64,000 nt of DNA from Melioribacteraceae bacterium (GTDB taxonomy: Bacteria > Bacteroidota > Ignavibacteria > Ignavibacteriales > Melioribacteraceae), in NCBI GenBank assembly GCA_015493615.1, contig WGCV01000041.1, positions 124,001 to 188,000 on the forward strand, read 5' to 3'. The notes beneath the pieces are model-generated. The model saw only the letters and a program-made list of their open reading frames with translations, had not been told where the DNA came from and did not search any database. This document shows, piece by piece, positions 1 to 8,641 of this stretch. Made by a program: the position numbers and the translations under genes. The stretch's first letter is position 1. Each line of letters starts with the position of its first letter.

Positions 1-152
1 GTATTGACGATAACATTTATTTGAACAATCGGCAGAGAGTTTTTCTCGGTGTAGAATACCGGAACGCCGTTTTTTAGTTTAGTCTCGGTAAATCCGGGCG
101 GGGAATAGTTGATTTCATTTTTCGGGACCGGCGGTTTTGTTCTATCTATCAT
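1..152 (-). CDS. M16 zinc-peptidase-family protein, second of a pair (5' part only)
   Basis: The first ~50 codons of a minus-strand gene that runs off the left edge. It starts MIDRTKPPVPKNEI and continues with FTETKLKNGVPVFYTEKNSLPIV, the N-terminal strand pattern of M16 peptidases ('LxNGxxVxxxxxxSLPIV'). Its ATG overlaps the TGA of the upstream M16 gene in an ATGA, so the two are probably translationally coupled. In two-gene M16 arrangements the second subunit often lacks the HxxEH zinc site and acts as the partner subunit. The part visible here ends before that motif, so catalytic status cannot be judged. Confidence 0.85.
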   Translation of the reverse strand, partial: MIDRTKPPVPKNEINYSPPGFTETKLKNGVPVFYTEKNSLPIVQINVIVN

Positions 153-1429
153 AACTTGTTTTCACTATTTTTAGGAACGATTCTTAATTCAACAAAAGGT
201 TTGCTTAAATATTTTGCGGTTGCGTCTTTAATATCGTCGATTTCGAGAACGTTGTATCTGTTCAAATCAAATCTGAAAGAATTAGGTTCTCCGAGAGTCA
301 TATTGTAGTTGTTAAGCTGATCGGCAAGCGAGGAAATATTCTGGAGAGAATAAATGTAATCGGAAATAATTGTATTTTTTGATTTTTCCAATTCAAACGG
401 GGTAATTCCTTCTCTGATGATTTTATCAATTTCGGAAAGAATGATCTCTTTCAGTGTGTCCAAACTTACGTTCGGACGGGCAGTTGCAGAAATTACAAAA
501 ACGCCTTCTTTCTGAATCGAATATTGAAACGCATAAGCGTCAAGCGCAAGATGATTTTCAAAAATCAGCTTTTTATAAAGGCGGGTGTTCTTTGAACCGC
601 TTAACGCGTTGGCAAGAAAATCAAGTTTGGCGTCGTTTTCATCGTAAAGCTTATCGCTTTTCCACATCAAATAGATGCGGGGAAGCTGTACGTTATCCTC
701 GTGTACAATCAGCTTATTTTCCGGGAGTTCACTTTGAGGCACAATTATTTCAGGCTTTCCGTTAAAGGAAGGAATTTCCTCAAAGTATTTTTTCACTAAT
801 TCAAGAGATTTCCCGTATTCAATATCTCCGGCTATTACGATGCTGGCGTTATCGGGAGAATAATATCGCTTAAAAAAGTTTCGTACGTCGTCAAGGGAAT
901 AGCTTTCGATATCTTCCATCCAGCCGATTGTGGGCCAGTGATAAGGATGGTTTTCCGGAAAAAGATTTGAGAAAAGAATTTCCCACGCTCTGCCGTAAGG
1001 CTGGTTGTCGTAACGCTGACGCCGTTCGTTCATCACAACTTCGCGCTGATTTTCCAGTTTGGCTTCATCAAGCGTATCGAGAAGAAATCCCATTCTGTCG
1101 GACTCAAGCCAAAGCGCAAGCTCTAAAGAATTTGAGGGAAGAGTTTCGTAGTAGTTTGTTCTGTCAAAGCTTGTCGAACCGTTAAGCGTTCCTCCCGCTT
1201 CCTGAATATACTTGAAATGCATTTCTTTCGGGACATTCTTGGATCCCTGAAACATCATATGTTCAAAAAGATGCGCCAGACCGGTTTTACCCTTAACTTC
1301 ATTGGCGGAACCGACGCGGTACCAAATGTTGACGCTTAAAATCGGAAGGGAATTATCTTGGTGCAGAATAACTTCGAGTCCGTTTTTTAACTTATGCTTT
1401 TCGTATTTAATGTCTAAAACTTTATCCAT
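149..1429 (-). CDS. M16 family zinc metallopeptidase (insulinase/processing-peptidase type)
   Basis: A 426-residue protein of the usual length for a single bacterial M16 subunit. The inverted zinc motif HLFEH is at residues 53-57, with a downstream glutamate near residue 135 (REVVMNER) as the likely third ligand, so it should be catalytic. M16 enzymes degrade peptides inside a clamshell chamber, often formed by two non-identical subunits. The overlapping downstream gene is a plausible partner. No signal peptide is apparent, which suggests a cytoplasmic enzyme, although many Bacteroidota M16 proteins are periplasmic. The ATG at 1429 directly precedes the conserved N-terminal strand. The physiological substrate cannot be told from sequence. 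Confidence 0.93.
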   Translation of the reverse strand: MDKVLDIKYEKHKLKNGLEVILHQDNSLPILSVNIWYRVGSANEVKGKTGLAHLFEHMMFQGSKNVPKEMHFKYIQEAGGTLNGSTSFDRTNYYETLPSNSLELALWLESDRMGFLLDTLDEAKLENQREVVMNERRQRYDNQPYGRAWEILFSNLFPENHPYHWPTIGWMEDIESYSLDDVRNFFKRYYSPDNASIVIAGDIEYGKSLELVKKYFEEIPSFNGKPEIIVPQSELPENKLIVHEDNVQLPRIYLMWKSDKLYDENDAKLDFLANALSGSKNTRLYKKLIFENHLALDAYAFQYSIQKEGVFVISATARPNVSLDTLKEIILSEIDKIIREGITPFELEKSKNTIISDYIYSLQNISSLADQLNNYNMTLGEPNSFRFDLNRYNVLEIDDIKDATAKYLSKPFVELRIVPKNSENKL

Positions 1430-1511
1430 ACTTCCACTTTTTTGTAATTAATAAAAATACAAAAATTATTCCTAAAATATCTGAGAAGATGAGTCGGTTT
1501 TACGACGTAAA

Positions 1512-2249
1512 TTAAACTAATGATGAAATTATTGACGCCGCGGCAATGACCGCGGTCTCGGATCGGAGGCGGTAATCGTTAAGTTTAAATAAATACTTCG
1601 GTTTAAGCAGGCTAATTTCTTCTTCGCTCAGTCCTCCTTCCGGACCGATAAGAACGGAAATATTATCTCCAAAATTTATTTTTCCTCTTGCGTCAATAAG
1701 TTTGTCCGTCCCATTTTGATCAAAGAAAATAAGGTTGCTGATTTCCGATTTCATTAGGTTTTCGCAAAATGAAATTTCGGGAAGAAACGCGCGGAGAGAC
1801 TGTTTTATAGCGGCAACGGCAACTTTCTCCCACTTTGCCTGATTAAATCCTTTGGCTATTGTTCGCGAGCTGTTGTAAATCCTTATTTTTGTGAATCCCA
1901 ATTCAATTAACTTTTCGACCGCAAACCGCATCCTTTCTTTATTGTGAAGGTTAGGAATATAAAAGGAAATATTCCCTAATTTGTCGGAATATTTTATTGT
2001 GTCCAATATTTTCAGCGCCGCTTTCTTTTTATTCAAAGCGGTAATTTCGCTTTCATATATGGCGCCTTTCCCGTCGGTAACAAATATCTTATCGCCTTCT
2101 TTTTTACGCATCACTTTGGAAAGGTGATGAAATTCCTCGTCCGATATTACAATTTTATTTCTCTCTGAGTCTATTGACGAAGAGAAAAATAATTCCGTAT
2201 TAGAAAGAAAATCCTGATTCAAAAATAAACTCCGAATTCCCAAATTCAT
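1512..2249 (-). CDS. rsmE: 16S rRNA m3U1498 methyltransferase RsmE
   Basis: SPOUT-family RNA methyltransferase that methylates N3 of U1498 in 16S rRNA. Visible hallmarks are the N-terminal PUA-like part (EFHHLSKVMRKKEGD), the SAM-knot signature LIGPEGGLSEEE and the C-terminal LRSETAVIAAASII. The start is uncertain. Family alignment suggests the protein begins close to NTELFF, but no ATG, GTG or TTG lies exactly there. The nearest upstream ATG (2249) gives about 16 extra residues and overlaps the end of the upstream barrel gene by roughly 50 bases; another ATG lies at 2276. The overlap suggests translational coupling to the outer-membrane protein. Confidence 0.93.
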   Translation of the reverse strand: MNLGIRSLFLNQDFLSNTELFFSSSIDSERNKIVISDEEFHHLSKVMRKKEGDKIFVTDGKGAIYESEITALNKKKAALKILDTIKYSDKLGNISFYIPNLHNKERMRFAVEKLIELGFTKIRIYNSSRTIAKGFNQAKWEKVAVAAIKQSLRAFLPEISFCENLMKSEISNLIFFDQNGTDKLIDARGKINFGDNISVLIGPEGGLSEEEISLLKPKYLFKLNDYRLRSETAVIAAASIISSLV

Positions 2250-3534
2250 TAAAAGCGATTTCAAACCGCAGCGCATTAAAAGGTAAAATAAGTAAATTTA
2301 ACGAAACTCCGTACCCAAAAAGGTTCTTTCGTTTCATACTCAACTCCGAAAGTGAATCGTATGTATTGCCGACATCGACAAAAGTATTCAAATCCAGTCC
2401 GATACGAGCCGACGTAAGAGATTCGGGAAGCAGAGGCAATTTCATTACAAAATCATATTCTTTAACGAGAGGAATCCCAAGATCAAACGAAGCGATAAAC
2501 ATATTTTTCCCTTCCTTAACATCGTGCAAATGACCGCGAATATAGTTGTTGTAACCGATGTAAGACTTATCGTAAATCGGGATTTTATCGCCGATTAAAT
2601 ATCTGTTTGTAATTCGATATTTAAAAAAGAGATTCTTGTTGACCGGAAAATATTTTCTGTAATCAAAAGAAAAATCGACAAAATGAATGCCGCTCAGATA
2701 GAATCCGTAATGAGTTAAGGAAACCTGTAAGTAAGTTCCGTTGCGTGGGCGGAGCACGAGGTCGCGTGTGTCGTAACGATATGAAAACGAAAGGGAAGGC
2801 TCATATTCAAAGTTCCTTCCGGAAGATAAATATTGATAAGCATAAGGCTTTTTAAGAGTGATGTACCGGTAGAGAAAACCGAATTCAAATTGGTGAAAAA
2901 TGTTTACTCTTTTGCCGAGATTAAATCCGGTATAGAAAGATTTGTAATTAAAATCTTCTTTTGATATGGAAAGAAACTTTACGCTTTTATTAAAAAAATT
3001 AGTGTAACCGATTGTGAAACCGAAGATTAGATTTCTGTAGAAAAAGTTTGGGTTGTTGTATTGAACAAAAAAGTTGGGATCAAATCCGAATCCTAAATTT
3101 GCCGAAAGCGTTTCATTTCTTCCTCGAAAATTTTTGTAAAGAAAATTAATTCCGTAAGCTGAATATTTAATGGAATTTCGTCTGAAATAAAAGTAAGGAA
3201 TCGGAAAGATTGTCCAAGTTTCTTTAACAACAATTATTATCCGCTTTTTATCTTTTCTGTTGTCGGTAACAATATCGACAAAATTGAAAATCTTAAGTCC
3301 GTAAATTCTGTCTCTGTTGTAGTTGAGAATTTTCCAATTTATTTTATCTCCGACTTTGAACGTAAGTTCGTTTAATATCACGTAAGCTTTCGTCTCTTTA
3401 TTCCCGATTATTTTTATATCGGAAACTACAAAGGAAGAAGTATCCGAAGGAGAATGATATTCCTGCGCAAAATAAATCGTAGAAAGAAATAAAAGGGAAA
3501 AAAAAGCGTTTCTTAATAACTGCGTTGCATTCAT
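2200..3534 (-). CDS. BamA/Omp85-like outer-membrane protein with one POTRA domain
   Basis: A 444-residue protein with an N-terminal signal peptide (residues ~1-23, ending near YFAQE). A single POTRA-like domain follows (residues ~35-115, including 'VSDIKIIGNKETKAYVILNE'), then a C-terminal surface-antigen-type beta-barrel of alternating aromatic strands ending in Phe (FESGFSF). Its one POTRA domain, against five in BamA, puts it among the short Omp85/TamA-like proteins common in Bacteroidota. Role in lipid or protein insertion at the outer membrane is inferred. It lies 7 bases after the CoA-binding gene and overlaps rsmE at its 3' end. Confidence 0.85.
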   Translation of the reverse strand: MNATQLLRNAFFSLLFLSTIYFAQEYHSPSDTSSFVVSDIKIIGNKETKAYVILNELTFKVGDKINWKILNYNRDRIYGLKIFNFVDIVTDNRKDKKRIIIVVKETWTIFPIPYFYFRRNSIKYSAYGINFLYKNFRGRNETLSANLGFGFDPNFFVQYNNPNFFYRNLIFGFTIGYTNFFNKSVKFLSISKEDFNYKSFYTGFNLGKRVNIFHQFEFGFLYRYITLKKPYAYQYLSSGRNFEYEPSLSFSYRYDTRDLVLRPRNGTYLQVSLTHYGFYLSGIHFVDFSFDYRKYFPVNKNLFFKYRITNRYLIGDKIPIYDKSYIGYNNYIRGHLHDVKEGKNMFIASFDLGIPLVKEYDFVMKLPLLPESLTSARIGLDLNTFVDVGNTYDSLSELSMKRKNLFGYGVSLNLLILPFNALRFEIAFNEFGNSEFIFESGFSF

Positions 3535-3541
3535 TCCTTAC

Positions 3542-3934
3542 TCAAAAACAGCGGAAAAATTCAACTTTAATGCATGTATCCTGAATAACCGTAATTCCGA
3601 CTTCCTCCGCAGGTTTAACGGCTTCGTCGTTTCTTATTCCGAGCTGAAGCCAGAGAACATCAGGCTTAATTTTCAAAACATCAGGAATAATCGGCGGAAT
3701 ATCTTCCGACTTTCGGAAAACATCCACAATGTCGATATGAAACGGAATTTCTGTCAAACTTGGATAAACCGGAAGCGGGGCTTCTCCCTTGAAAACCGGA
3801 TTCACACCAACTACAATGTAGCCGTTATCTGTAAGAATATGCGCAATGTCGCCGCTGATTCTTCCGGGTTTGTAGCCGACTACGGCAATTGTTTTATATT
3901 TCTTTAAAATCTCGCAAGTTAAGTCCTTTTTCAT
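3542..3934 (-). CDS. CoA-binding domain protein (YccU-like)
   Basis: A 130-residue single-domain Rossmann protein. The N-terminal TIAVVGYKPGRISGDIAHIL and 'GYIVVGVNPVFKGE' match the CoA-binding family related to succinyl-CoA synthetase alpha. Later segments 'DIVDVFRKSEDIPPII' and 'LWLQLGIRNDEA' are also typical. These stand-alone proteins bind CoA, but their physiological role is not settled. The ATG overlaps the gcvP TGA in an ATGA, so it is in the gcvP transcript. Confidence 0.9.
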   Translation of the reverse strand: MKKDLTCEILKKYKTIAVVGYKPGRISGDIAHILTDNGYIVVGVNPVFKGEAPLPVYPSLTEIPFHIDIVDVFRKSEDIPPIIPDVLKIKPDVLWLQLGIRNDEAVKPAEEVGITVIQDTCIKVEFFRCF

Positions 3935-6807
3935 TTTTCCTCATCATAATTTTCCATGGGAGGGCAAGAGCAGAAAAGATGTCTGTCTCCGTAAGCGTTA
4001 TCTATTCTGTTTACCGCCGGCCAAAATTTATTCTCTTTAATCCAAGGTTTAGGAAATACGGCGATTTCCCTTGAATAGGGATGCGTCCAAATATCAACAG
4101 TAACATCTTCGGCAGTGTGAGGCGAAAATTTCAGCGGGTTATCGAGTTTCGACCAGACGCCGTTTTTTACGTTATCTATCTCTTCGCGAATGCCGATCAT
4201 TGTCTCGATAAAACGGTCGAGTTCCGCTTTCGATTCGCTTTCCGTCGGTTCCACCATTAACGTGCTGTGAACGGGGAAAGACACGGTAGGAGCGTGAAAG
4301 CCGTAATCCATAAGACGTTTGGAGATGTCGGTTTCGTCAACTTCGGTATCCTGCTTAAACTGATGCATATCAAATATAAGTTCGTGCCCTACAAAACCGG
4401 TTTCGCCAGTGTAAACAACTCTGTAATATTCGGAGAGTTTAACTCTGAGATAGTTTGCGTTTAATATTGCGGCTTCGGTCGCTTTACGCAACCCTTCTTC
4501 TCCCATCATTTTGATATAAGCGTAAGAAATAGTCAAAATCAATGCGCTGCCGAAAGGAGCGGAAACCGTAGCGTGAATTGCTTTGTCGGAAGCGGATTTT
4601 CTGAAGCGGTGAGCAGGGAGAAACGGTTTTAACTTTTCGTTAACAGCAATAGGACCGGCTCCCGGTCCGCCGCCGCCGTGCGGGATTGCAAATGTTTTAT
4701 GCAGATTGAGATGGCAAACATCAGCCCCGATTTTTGCGGGACTTGTTAATCCGACTTGCGCGTTCATATTAGCTCCGTCCATGTAAACGAGTCCGCCGTT
4801 ATCATGAATAAGATTAATCATCTCGGTTATTTTCTGTTCAAATATCCCGTGAGTTGAGGGATAAGTAATCATAAGCGCCGCAAGATTATCTTTATTCAGT
4901 TCAATTTTTTCTTTTAAGTCCGCCATGTCAACATTGCCGTTTTCGTCAGTTTTTACGACGACAACTTTTCCGCCGGCAAGAACCGAACTGGCGGGATTTG
5001 TTCCGTGAGCCGAAGCGGGAATCAAAACGACATTGCGTTCCGGATTCCCGTTTGCTTTGTGATATGCCATTATTACGCTTAGTCCGGTAAATTCTCCCTG
5101 AGCTCCGGAGTTCGGCTGGAATGAAACATCTGCGAACCCCGTGATTTCGCATAAATCTTTTTTCAAGTCTTCTATCATTTCAAGATAGCCTTCGGCTTGA
5201 TCATCGGGAACGAAAGGATGAATATCGGTAAACTCGGGCCAGCTCAACGGAAACATCTCCGTTGCGGCGTTAAGCTTCATGGTGCACGAGCCGAGCGAAA
5301 TCATTGAGTGCGTAAGGGATAAGTCTTTCCGCTCCAATTTTTTTATGTAGCGCATCATCTCGGTTTCGCTGCGATAAGTATTGAAAACCGGATGAGTCAT
5401 AAACTTGCTTTTGCGCTCGAGTTTTTTATCCCACGATAATTCATCGGAGTTGAAAATAGAATTGAAATCTAAAGTTGGAATATTTTTTGCAGAAACAGTG
5501 GCGAAAACACTTAAGATTTTTTCAATGTCTTCGGGAGTCGTAATTTCGGAGATTGAGATTCCGACAAAGTTTTCCATATCCCATCTGAAGTTCATTTTGT
5601 ATTTATGCGAAAGAGATTTCAGCATTTCGGCTTGAGACTTATTAAGTTTAATTTTGAGCGTATCGAAGAATGAACCGTTTACCTGCTCAAATCCAAGTTG
5701 CGATAATCCTTTATTGAGCGCAATAGTAAGTTTATTAATTCTTTTGGCAATATTCTTAAGTCCTTCGGGACCGTGATAAACGCCGTAAAAGCCGGCAATA
5801 ATCGCAAGGAGAACTTGTGCCGTGCAGATATTACTTGTCGCTTTTTCCCGCTTAATGTGCTGTTCTCGAGTCTGAAGCGCCATCCGGAGAGCTTTTCTTC
5901 CGGTTCTGTCAACCGAAACGCCGATTATTCTTCCGGGAAGCTGACGCTTAAATTCTTCCTTTGTCGCAAAATACGCGGCATGCGGACCGCCGTATCCGAG
6001 CGGTTCGCCCAAACGCTGTGAATTCCCGAGTACTACGTCCGCTCCGATTTCTCCGGGCGGAGTGATCAAAGCAAGACTTAAGATATCGGCAATAACGGCA
6101 ACGTAAATCCCTTTTTCTTTGGCTTTGGCAAAGTAATCGGAGTAGTCTCTTATTTCGCCGTTGCTATCAGGATTTTGAACTAGAACCGCAAAATAATCTT
6201 CTGAAAAATCAAAATCTTCAATTGCTCCGAATACGGTTACTATCCCGCGTGGCTCGGTCCTTGAAAGAATAACATCCTTTGTTTGAGGAAAAATATTTTC
6301 ATCAATAAAAACTTTTTCGGCTGATTTTTTATCCCTTTTACGAGCATTGTGGAGCATCATGATGGCTTCCCCTGCGGCGGTACCTTCGTCAAGAAGGGAA
6401 GAGTTCGCCAAATCCATCCCTGTTAAATCTGAAATCATAGTCTGGAAATTAAGGAGAACTTCAAGCCGCCCTTGTGAAATTTCCGCCTGGTAAGGCGTAT
6501 ATTGAGTGTACCAACCGGGATTTTCCACAACATTACGCTGAATTACCGAAGGCGTGATTGTCGGGTAATAACCGAGTCCGATGTATGAATCGAAAACTTT
6601 ATTTTTGGATGCGAGCAAACGTAATTTTTTTAACGCTTCATACTCCGTGTATGGTTTTTCCAAATTTAATTTTTTATCCAATAAGATGTGATTGGGAATC
6701 GTTTTTCCGATTAACGATTCCATAGAGTCTTCGCCTATTTCTTTAAGCATTTCACTGATGTCTGTTTCGGAAACGCCTATGTGTCTTGTATGAAATTTCT
6801 CGAACAT
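3931..6807 (-). CDS. gcvP: Glycine dehydrogenase (decarboxylating), P-protein
   Basis: The PLP-dependent P-protein of the glycine cleavage system: it decarboxylates glycine and passes the aminomethyl group to lipoyl-GcvH. About 958 residues, the length of the fused single-chain form (N- and C-halves in one polypeptide). The PLP-lysine segment HLNLHKTFAIPHGGGGPG lies near residue 700. An in-frame start exists at 6837, but the ATG at 6807 is preceded by GAGG at good spacing and begins MFEKFHTRHIG, as in homologues. gcvT and gcvH are not in the window. No glycine riboswitch was seen upstream. Confidence 0.97.
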   Translation of the reverse strand: MFEKFHTRHIGVSETDISEMLKEIGEDSMESLIGKTIPNHILLDKKLNLEKPYTEYEALKKLRLLASKNKVFDSYIGLGYYPTITPSVIQRNVVENPGWYTQYTPYQAEISQGRLEVLLNFQTMISDLTGMDLANSSLLDEGTAAGEAIMMLHNARKRDKKSAEKVFIDENIFPQTKDVILSRTEPRGIVTVFGAIEDFDFSEDYFAVLVQNPDSNGEIRDYSDYFAKAKEKGIYVAVIADILSLALITPPGEIGADVVLGNSQRLGEPLGYGGPHAAYFATKEEFKRQLPGRIIGVSVDRTGRKALRMALQTREQHIKREKATSNICTAQVLLAIIAGFYGVYHGPEGLKNIAKRINKLTIALNKGLSQLGFEQVNGSFFDTLKIKLNKSQAEMLKSLSHKYKMNFRWDMENFVGISISEITTPEDIEKILSVFATVSAKNIPTLDFNSIFNSDELSWDKKLERKSKFMTHPVFNTYRSETEMMRYIKKLERKDLSLTHSMISLGSCTMKLNAATEMFPLSWPEFTDIHPFVPDDQAEGYLEMIEDLKKDLCEITGFADVSFQPNSGAQGEFTGLSVIMAYHKANGNPERNVVLIPASAHGTNPASSVLAGGKVVVVKTDENGNVDMADLKEKIELNKDNLAALMITYPSTHGIFEQKITEMINLIHDNGGLVYMDGANMNAQVGLTSPAKIGADVCHLNLHKTFAIPHGGGGPGAGPIAVNEKLKPFLPAHRFRKSASDKAIHATVSAPFGSALILTISYAYIKMMGEEGLRKATEAAILNANYLRVKLSEYYRVVYTGETGFVGHELIFDMHQFKQDTEVDETDISKRLMDYGFHAPTVSFPVHSTLMVEPTESESKAELDRFIETMIGIREEIDNVKNGVWSKLDNPLKFSPHTAEDVTVDIWTHPYSREIAVFPKPWIKENKFWPAVNRIDNAYGDRHLFCSCPPMENYDEEK

Positions 6808-7046
6808 TTTAATCCTCGTCAATTTTAAATAATTCAACTTTTAAATATAACGTTATTCGATTTTAATTATTTATGAAAGTAGGGAAATATCGTGTGAAAA
6901 AATTTTAATGGTTTCTAAATCATGTTATTCTATCTGTGCGCTATTGAAAGCTACCGGCTTGCCTATACAGAATATTGAGCATTGTCCCGCTTTCTGCGGA
7001 CAAAAATGACAAATTATTAAGATATGCAAATCTATCTTAAAATAAC
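6808..7046. other. Intergenic gap with a decayed repeat end
   Basis: No convincing gene. Positions ~7005-7036 (TGACAAATT...ATATGCAAATCTATCTT) resemble the right-hand end of the MITE-like repeats found at 41466-41877, so this is probably an eroded remnant. A weak AAGATA/TATCTT hairpin near 7017-7037 lies just beyond the stop of the upstream gene and could act as a poor terminator. Confidence 0.4.
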
Positions 7047-8012
7047 TTACAGTAAATTAAACTTTACAGATAAAGAGTAGTATTCGACGCTGAATTCATC
7101 GTAGAAATGTTTTTCATAATTCATTATTAAACCGATTTGCCGAACCGGAAAAACTCTGATGTAAGCCGAGTAGGCGCCGGTTTCTTTATCGGGAATATTA
7201 TAGGAAATCAGATAATTTCTGTCGAAGTTGTATTTTCGTTCTCCGGCAAATCCCATTACGGAAAAATTAGCAAACTTGACGGGCGCCCAGAAAAATTCAA
7301 GATTAACAGATTTGTACAAAGAATCTGTTAGGAAACTATTCATAATTTGCGTCCCGAGCGTAACTGAAAACCATTGAGCCGGACGCCATTTAATGTCGCC
7401 GAATCCGACGACTAACTTTTCCGAGTTTCCGTACCCGTTAAATGATATATATTTAACCCCGAGAGAAGTGAAAAATAATTTGTAGTAGTAAACCCCTTCT
7501 CCCGAAAACATATTTCCCGATATATTGTAACTAAGATTAGCGTTGTTGTATTCACCGTTCAGATGGGCAAACGCACCCCTAATATAAAACGGGAAAAAAT
7601 TCATTAGCCCCTTAACGGCAAAGAAATTTTCATTGTAATCAAAAGTGTTTTCATTTAGACTAAACCTTTTATAAACGGCGGAGACTTCATCCAAAGTGGA
7701 GAAGTAATAATCTCCCCAAATCAAATATTGTGAAGAATTATTTTTATAAGAAGAATTATTGCCGACAACATATCCGCCCGTAACCGAAAGAAGACTTTTT
7801 CTCAGTTCCTGTGAGAAGAGGGAAGTTTGCAAAAGTAAAAAAAAGAGGATGAAGATAGTTATATTTTTTTTAGCGTTTGTTATCCCGACTACATTCGGGA
7901 ACTTTGAATATGAAAGACACAAATTTCTAAATCCTCTTTTTTCTCTAACTTTGTGTTTGCCGGCTTTATTCGGCAAAGAAAAAATAAATTTTAGGCGAAA
8001 GTTAATTTTCAT
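7047..8012 (-). CDS. Outer-membrane beta-barrel protein, unrecognised family (YaiO-like by context)
   Basis: From about residue 70 on, the protein is a run of alternating aromatic beta strands (YLIWGDYYFSTLDEVSAVYKRF, GEGVYYYKLFFTSLGVKYISF) ending in an aliphatic strand, as in small outer-membrane barrels. It follows a TPR gene by 12 bases, and TPR plus barrel is the arrangement of YaiO/PgaA-type proteins, but I cannot assign a family. A good signal peptide (NITIFILFFLLLQTSLFSQ) starts only at about residue 49. The first ~45 residues are probably not native: their DNA holds two small hairpins typical of intergenic repeats. No ATG, GTG or TTG lies right before the signal peptide, so either a TTG near 7925 or the far upstream ATG is used. 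Confidence 0.65.
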   Translation of the reverse strand: MKINFRLKFIFSLPNKAGKHKVREKRGFRNLCLSYSKFPNVVGITNAKKNITIFILFFLLLQTSLFSQELRKSLLSVTGGYVVGNNSSYKNNSSQYLIWGDYYFSTLDEVSAVYKRFSLNENTFDYNENFFAVKGLMNFFPFYIRGAFAHLNGEYNNANLSYNISGNMFSGEGVYYYKLFFTSLGVKYISFNGYGNSEKLVVGFGDIKWRPAQWFSVTLGTQIMNSFLTDSLYKSVNLEFFWAPVKFANFSVMGFAGERKYNFDRNYLISYNIPDKETGAYSAYIRVFPVRQIGLIMNYEKHFYDEFSVEYYSLSVKFNLL

Positions 8013-8024
8013 TTTTTATGTCGC

Positions 8025-8639
8025 TTATTTGGTTGCATTAAAGCCTTTTAACGCGCTCGGGTCGTTGGGGACAGCCATTAGAGCCGATTGAAAATACGCG
8101 TGTGCTTTTTTATTTCCGCCTACATAATAATTAGCCCAACCGAGATAGAGATTAGCGTTATAATCGGAAGGATAATTTTTTACGACATTCTCAAGAAAAA
8201 TTATCGAGTTCAGATAATCGCCCTGATTAAAATAAAGGAGGCCCATATTGAGATTCGCTTTGTAATTTTCGGGCGCTTTATCCAATATTTTCTTGTAAAT
8301 TGTTTTTAACGCGTTAATATTCTTTGCGGCTGAATACGGGTAAGTAATTCCGAGCAAAGCTTCAATACTGTTGGAGCTGATTCGGACGGCATTTTTGTAA
8401 TAGAAAAGGGATGTTTTATAATCGCCTTTAACGTAGTAAAGCCAGCCTAATCTCAAATTGTAGAGGTAGTTGTTTTTCTCTGCGGAATAATTTTTAGATA
8501 ATATATTAATCGCTTCATCATAGTTGCCGATTTTTTCGGCTGCAATTGATTGATAGAAAGCGGAAAGAGGTGTTTTTTCCTGAGCGAATGTAATGCTTAC
8601 CAGCAGTAACAAAACAGCCATTGATTTAATTATATTCAT
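8025..8639 (-). CDS. Secreted TPR-repeat protein
   Basis: A 204-residue protein with a signal peptide (MNIIKSMAVLLLLVSITFAQ). Four to five tetratricopeptide repeats follow, recognisable by 'A...G....Ai......' spacing, as in NYLYNLRLGWLYYVKGDY, YKANLNMGLLYFNQGDY and YNANLYLGWANYYVGGNK. TPRs are protein-interaction scaffolds, and a periplasmic location is expected. Its ribosome site AAGGAG lies inside the last codons of the urea-transporter/M23 gene 2 bases upstream, so both are on one transcript. It probably works with the adjacent barrel protein. The partner is unknown. Confidence 0.85.
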   Translation of the reverse strand: MNIIKSMAVLLLLVSITFAQEKTPLSAFYQSIAAEKIGNYDEAINILSKNYSAEKNNYLYNLRLGWLYYVKGDYKTSLFYYKNAVRISSNSIEALLGITYPYSAAKNINALKTIYKKILDKAPENYKANLNMGLLYFNQGDYLNSIIFLENVVKNYPSDYNANLYLGWANYYVGGNKKAHAYFQSALMAVPNDPSALKGFNATK

Positions 8640-8641
8640 TT

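Noticed and set aside
6808-7046. Glycine riboswitch upstream of gcvP
   Set aside because: No tandem aptamer pattern or paired helices matching the glycine riboswitch were found on the minus strand.
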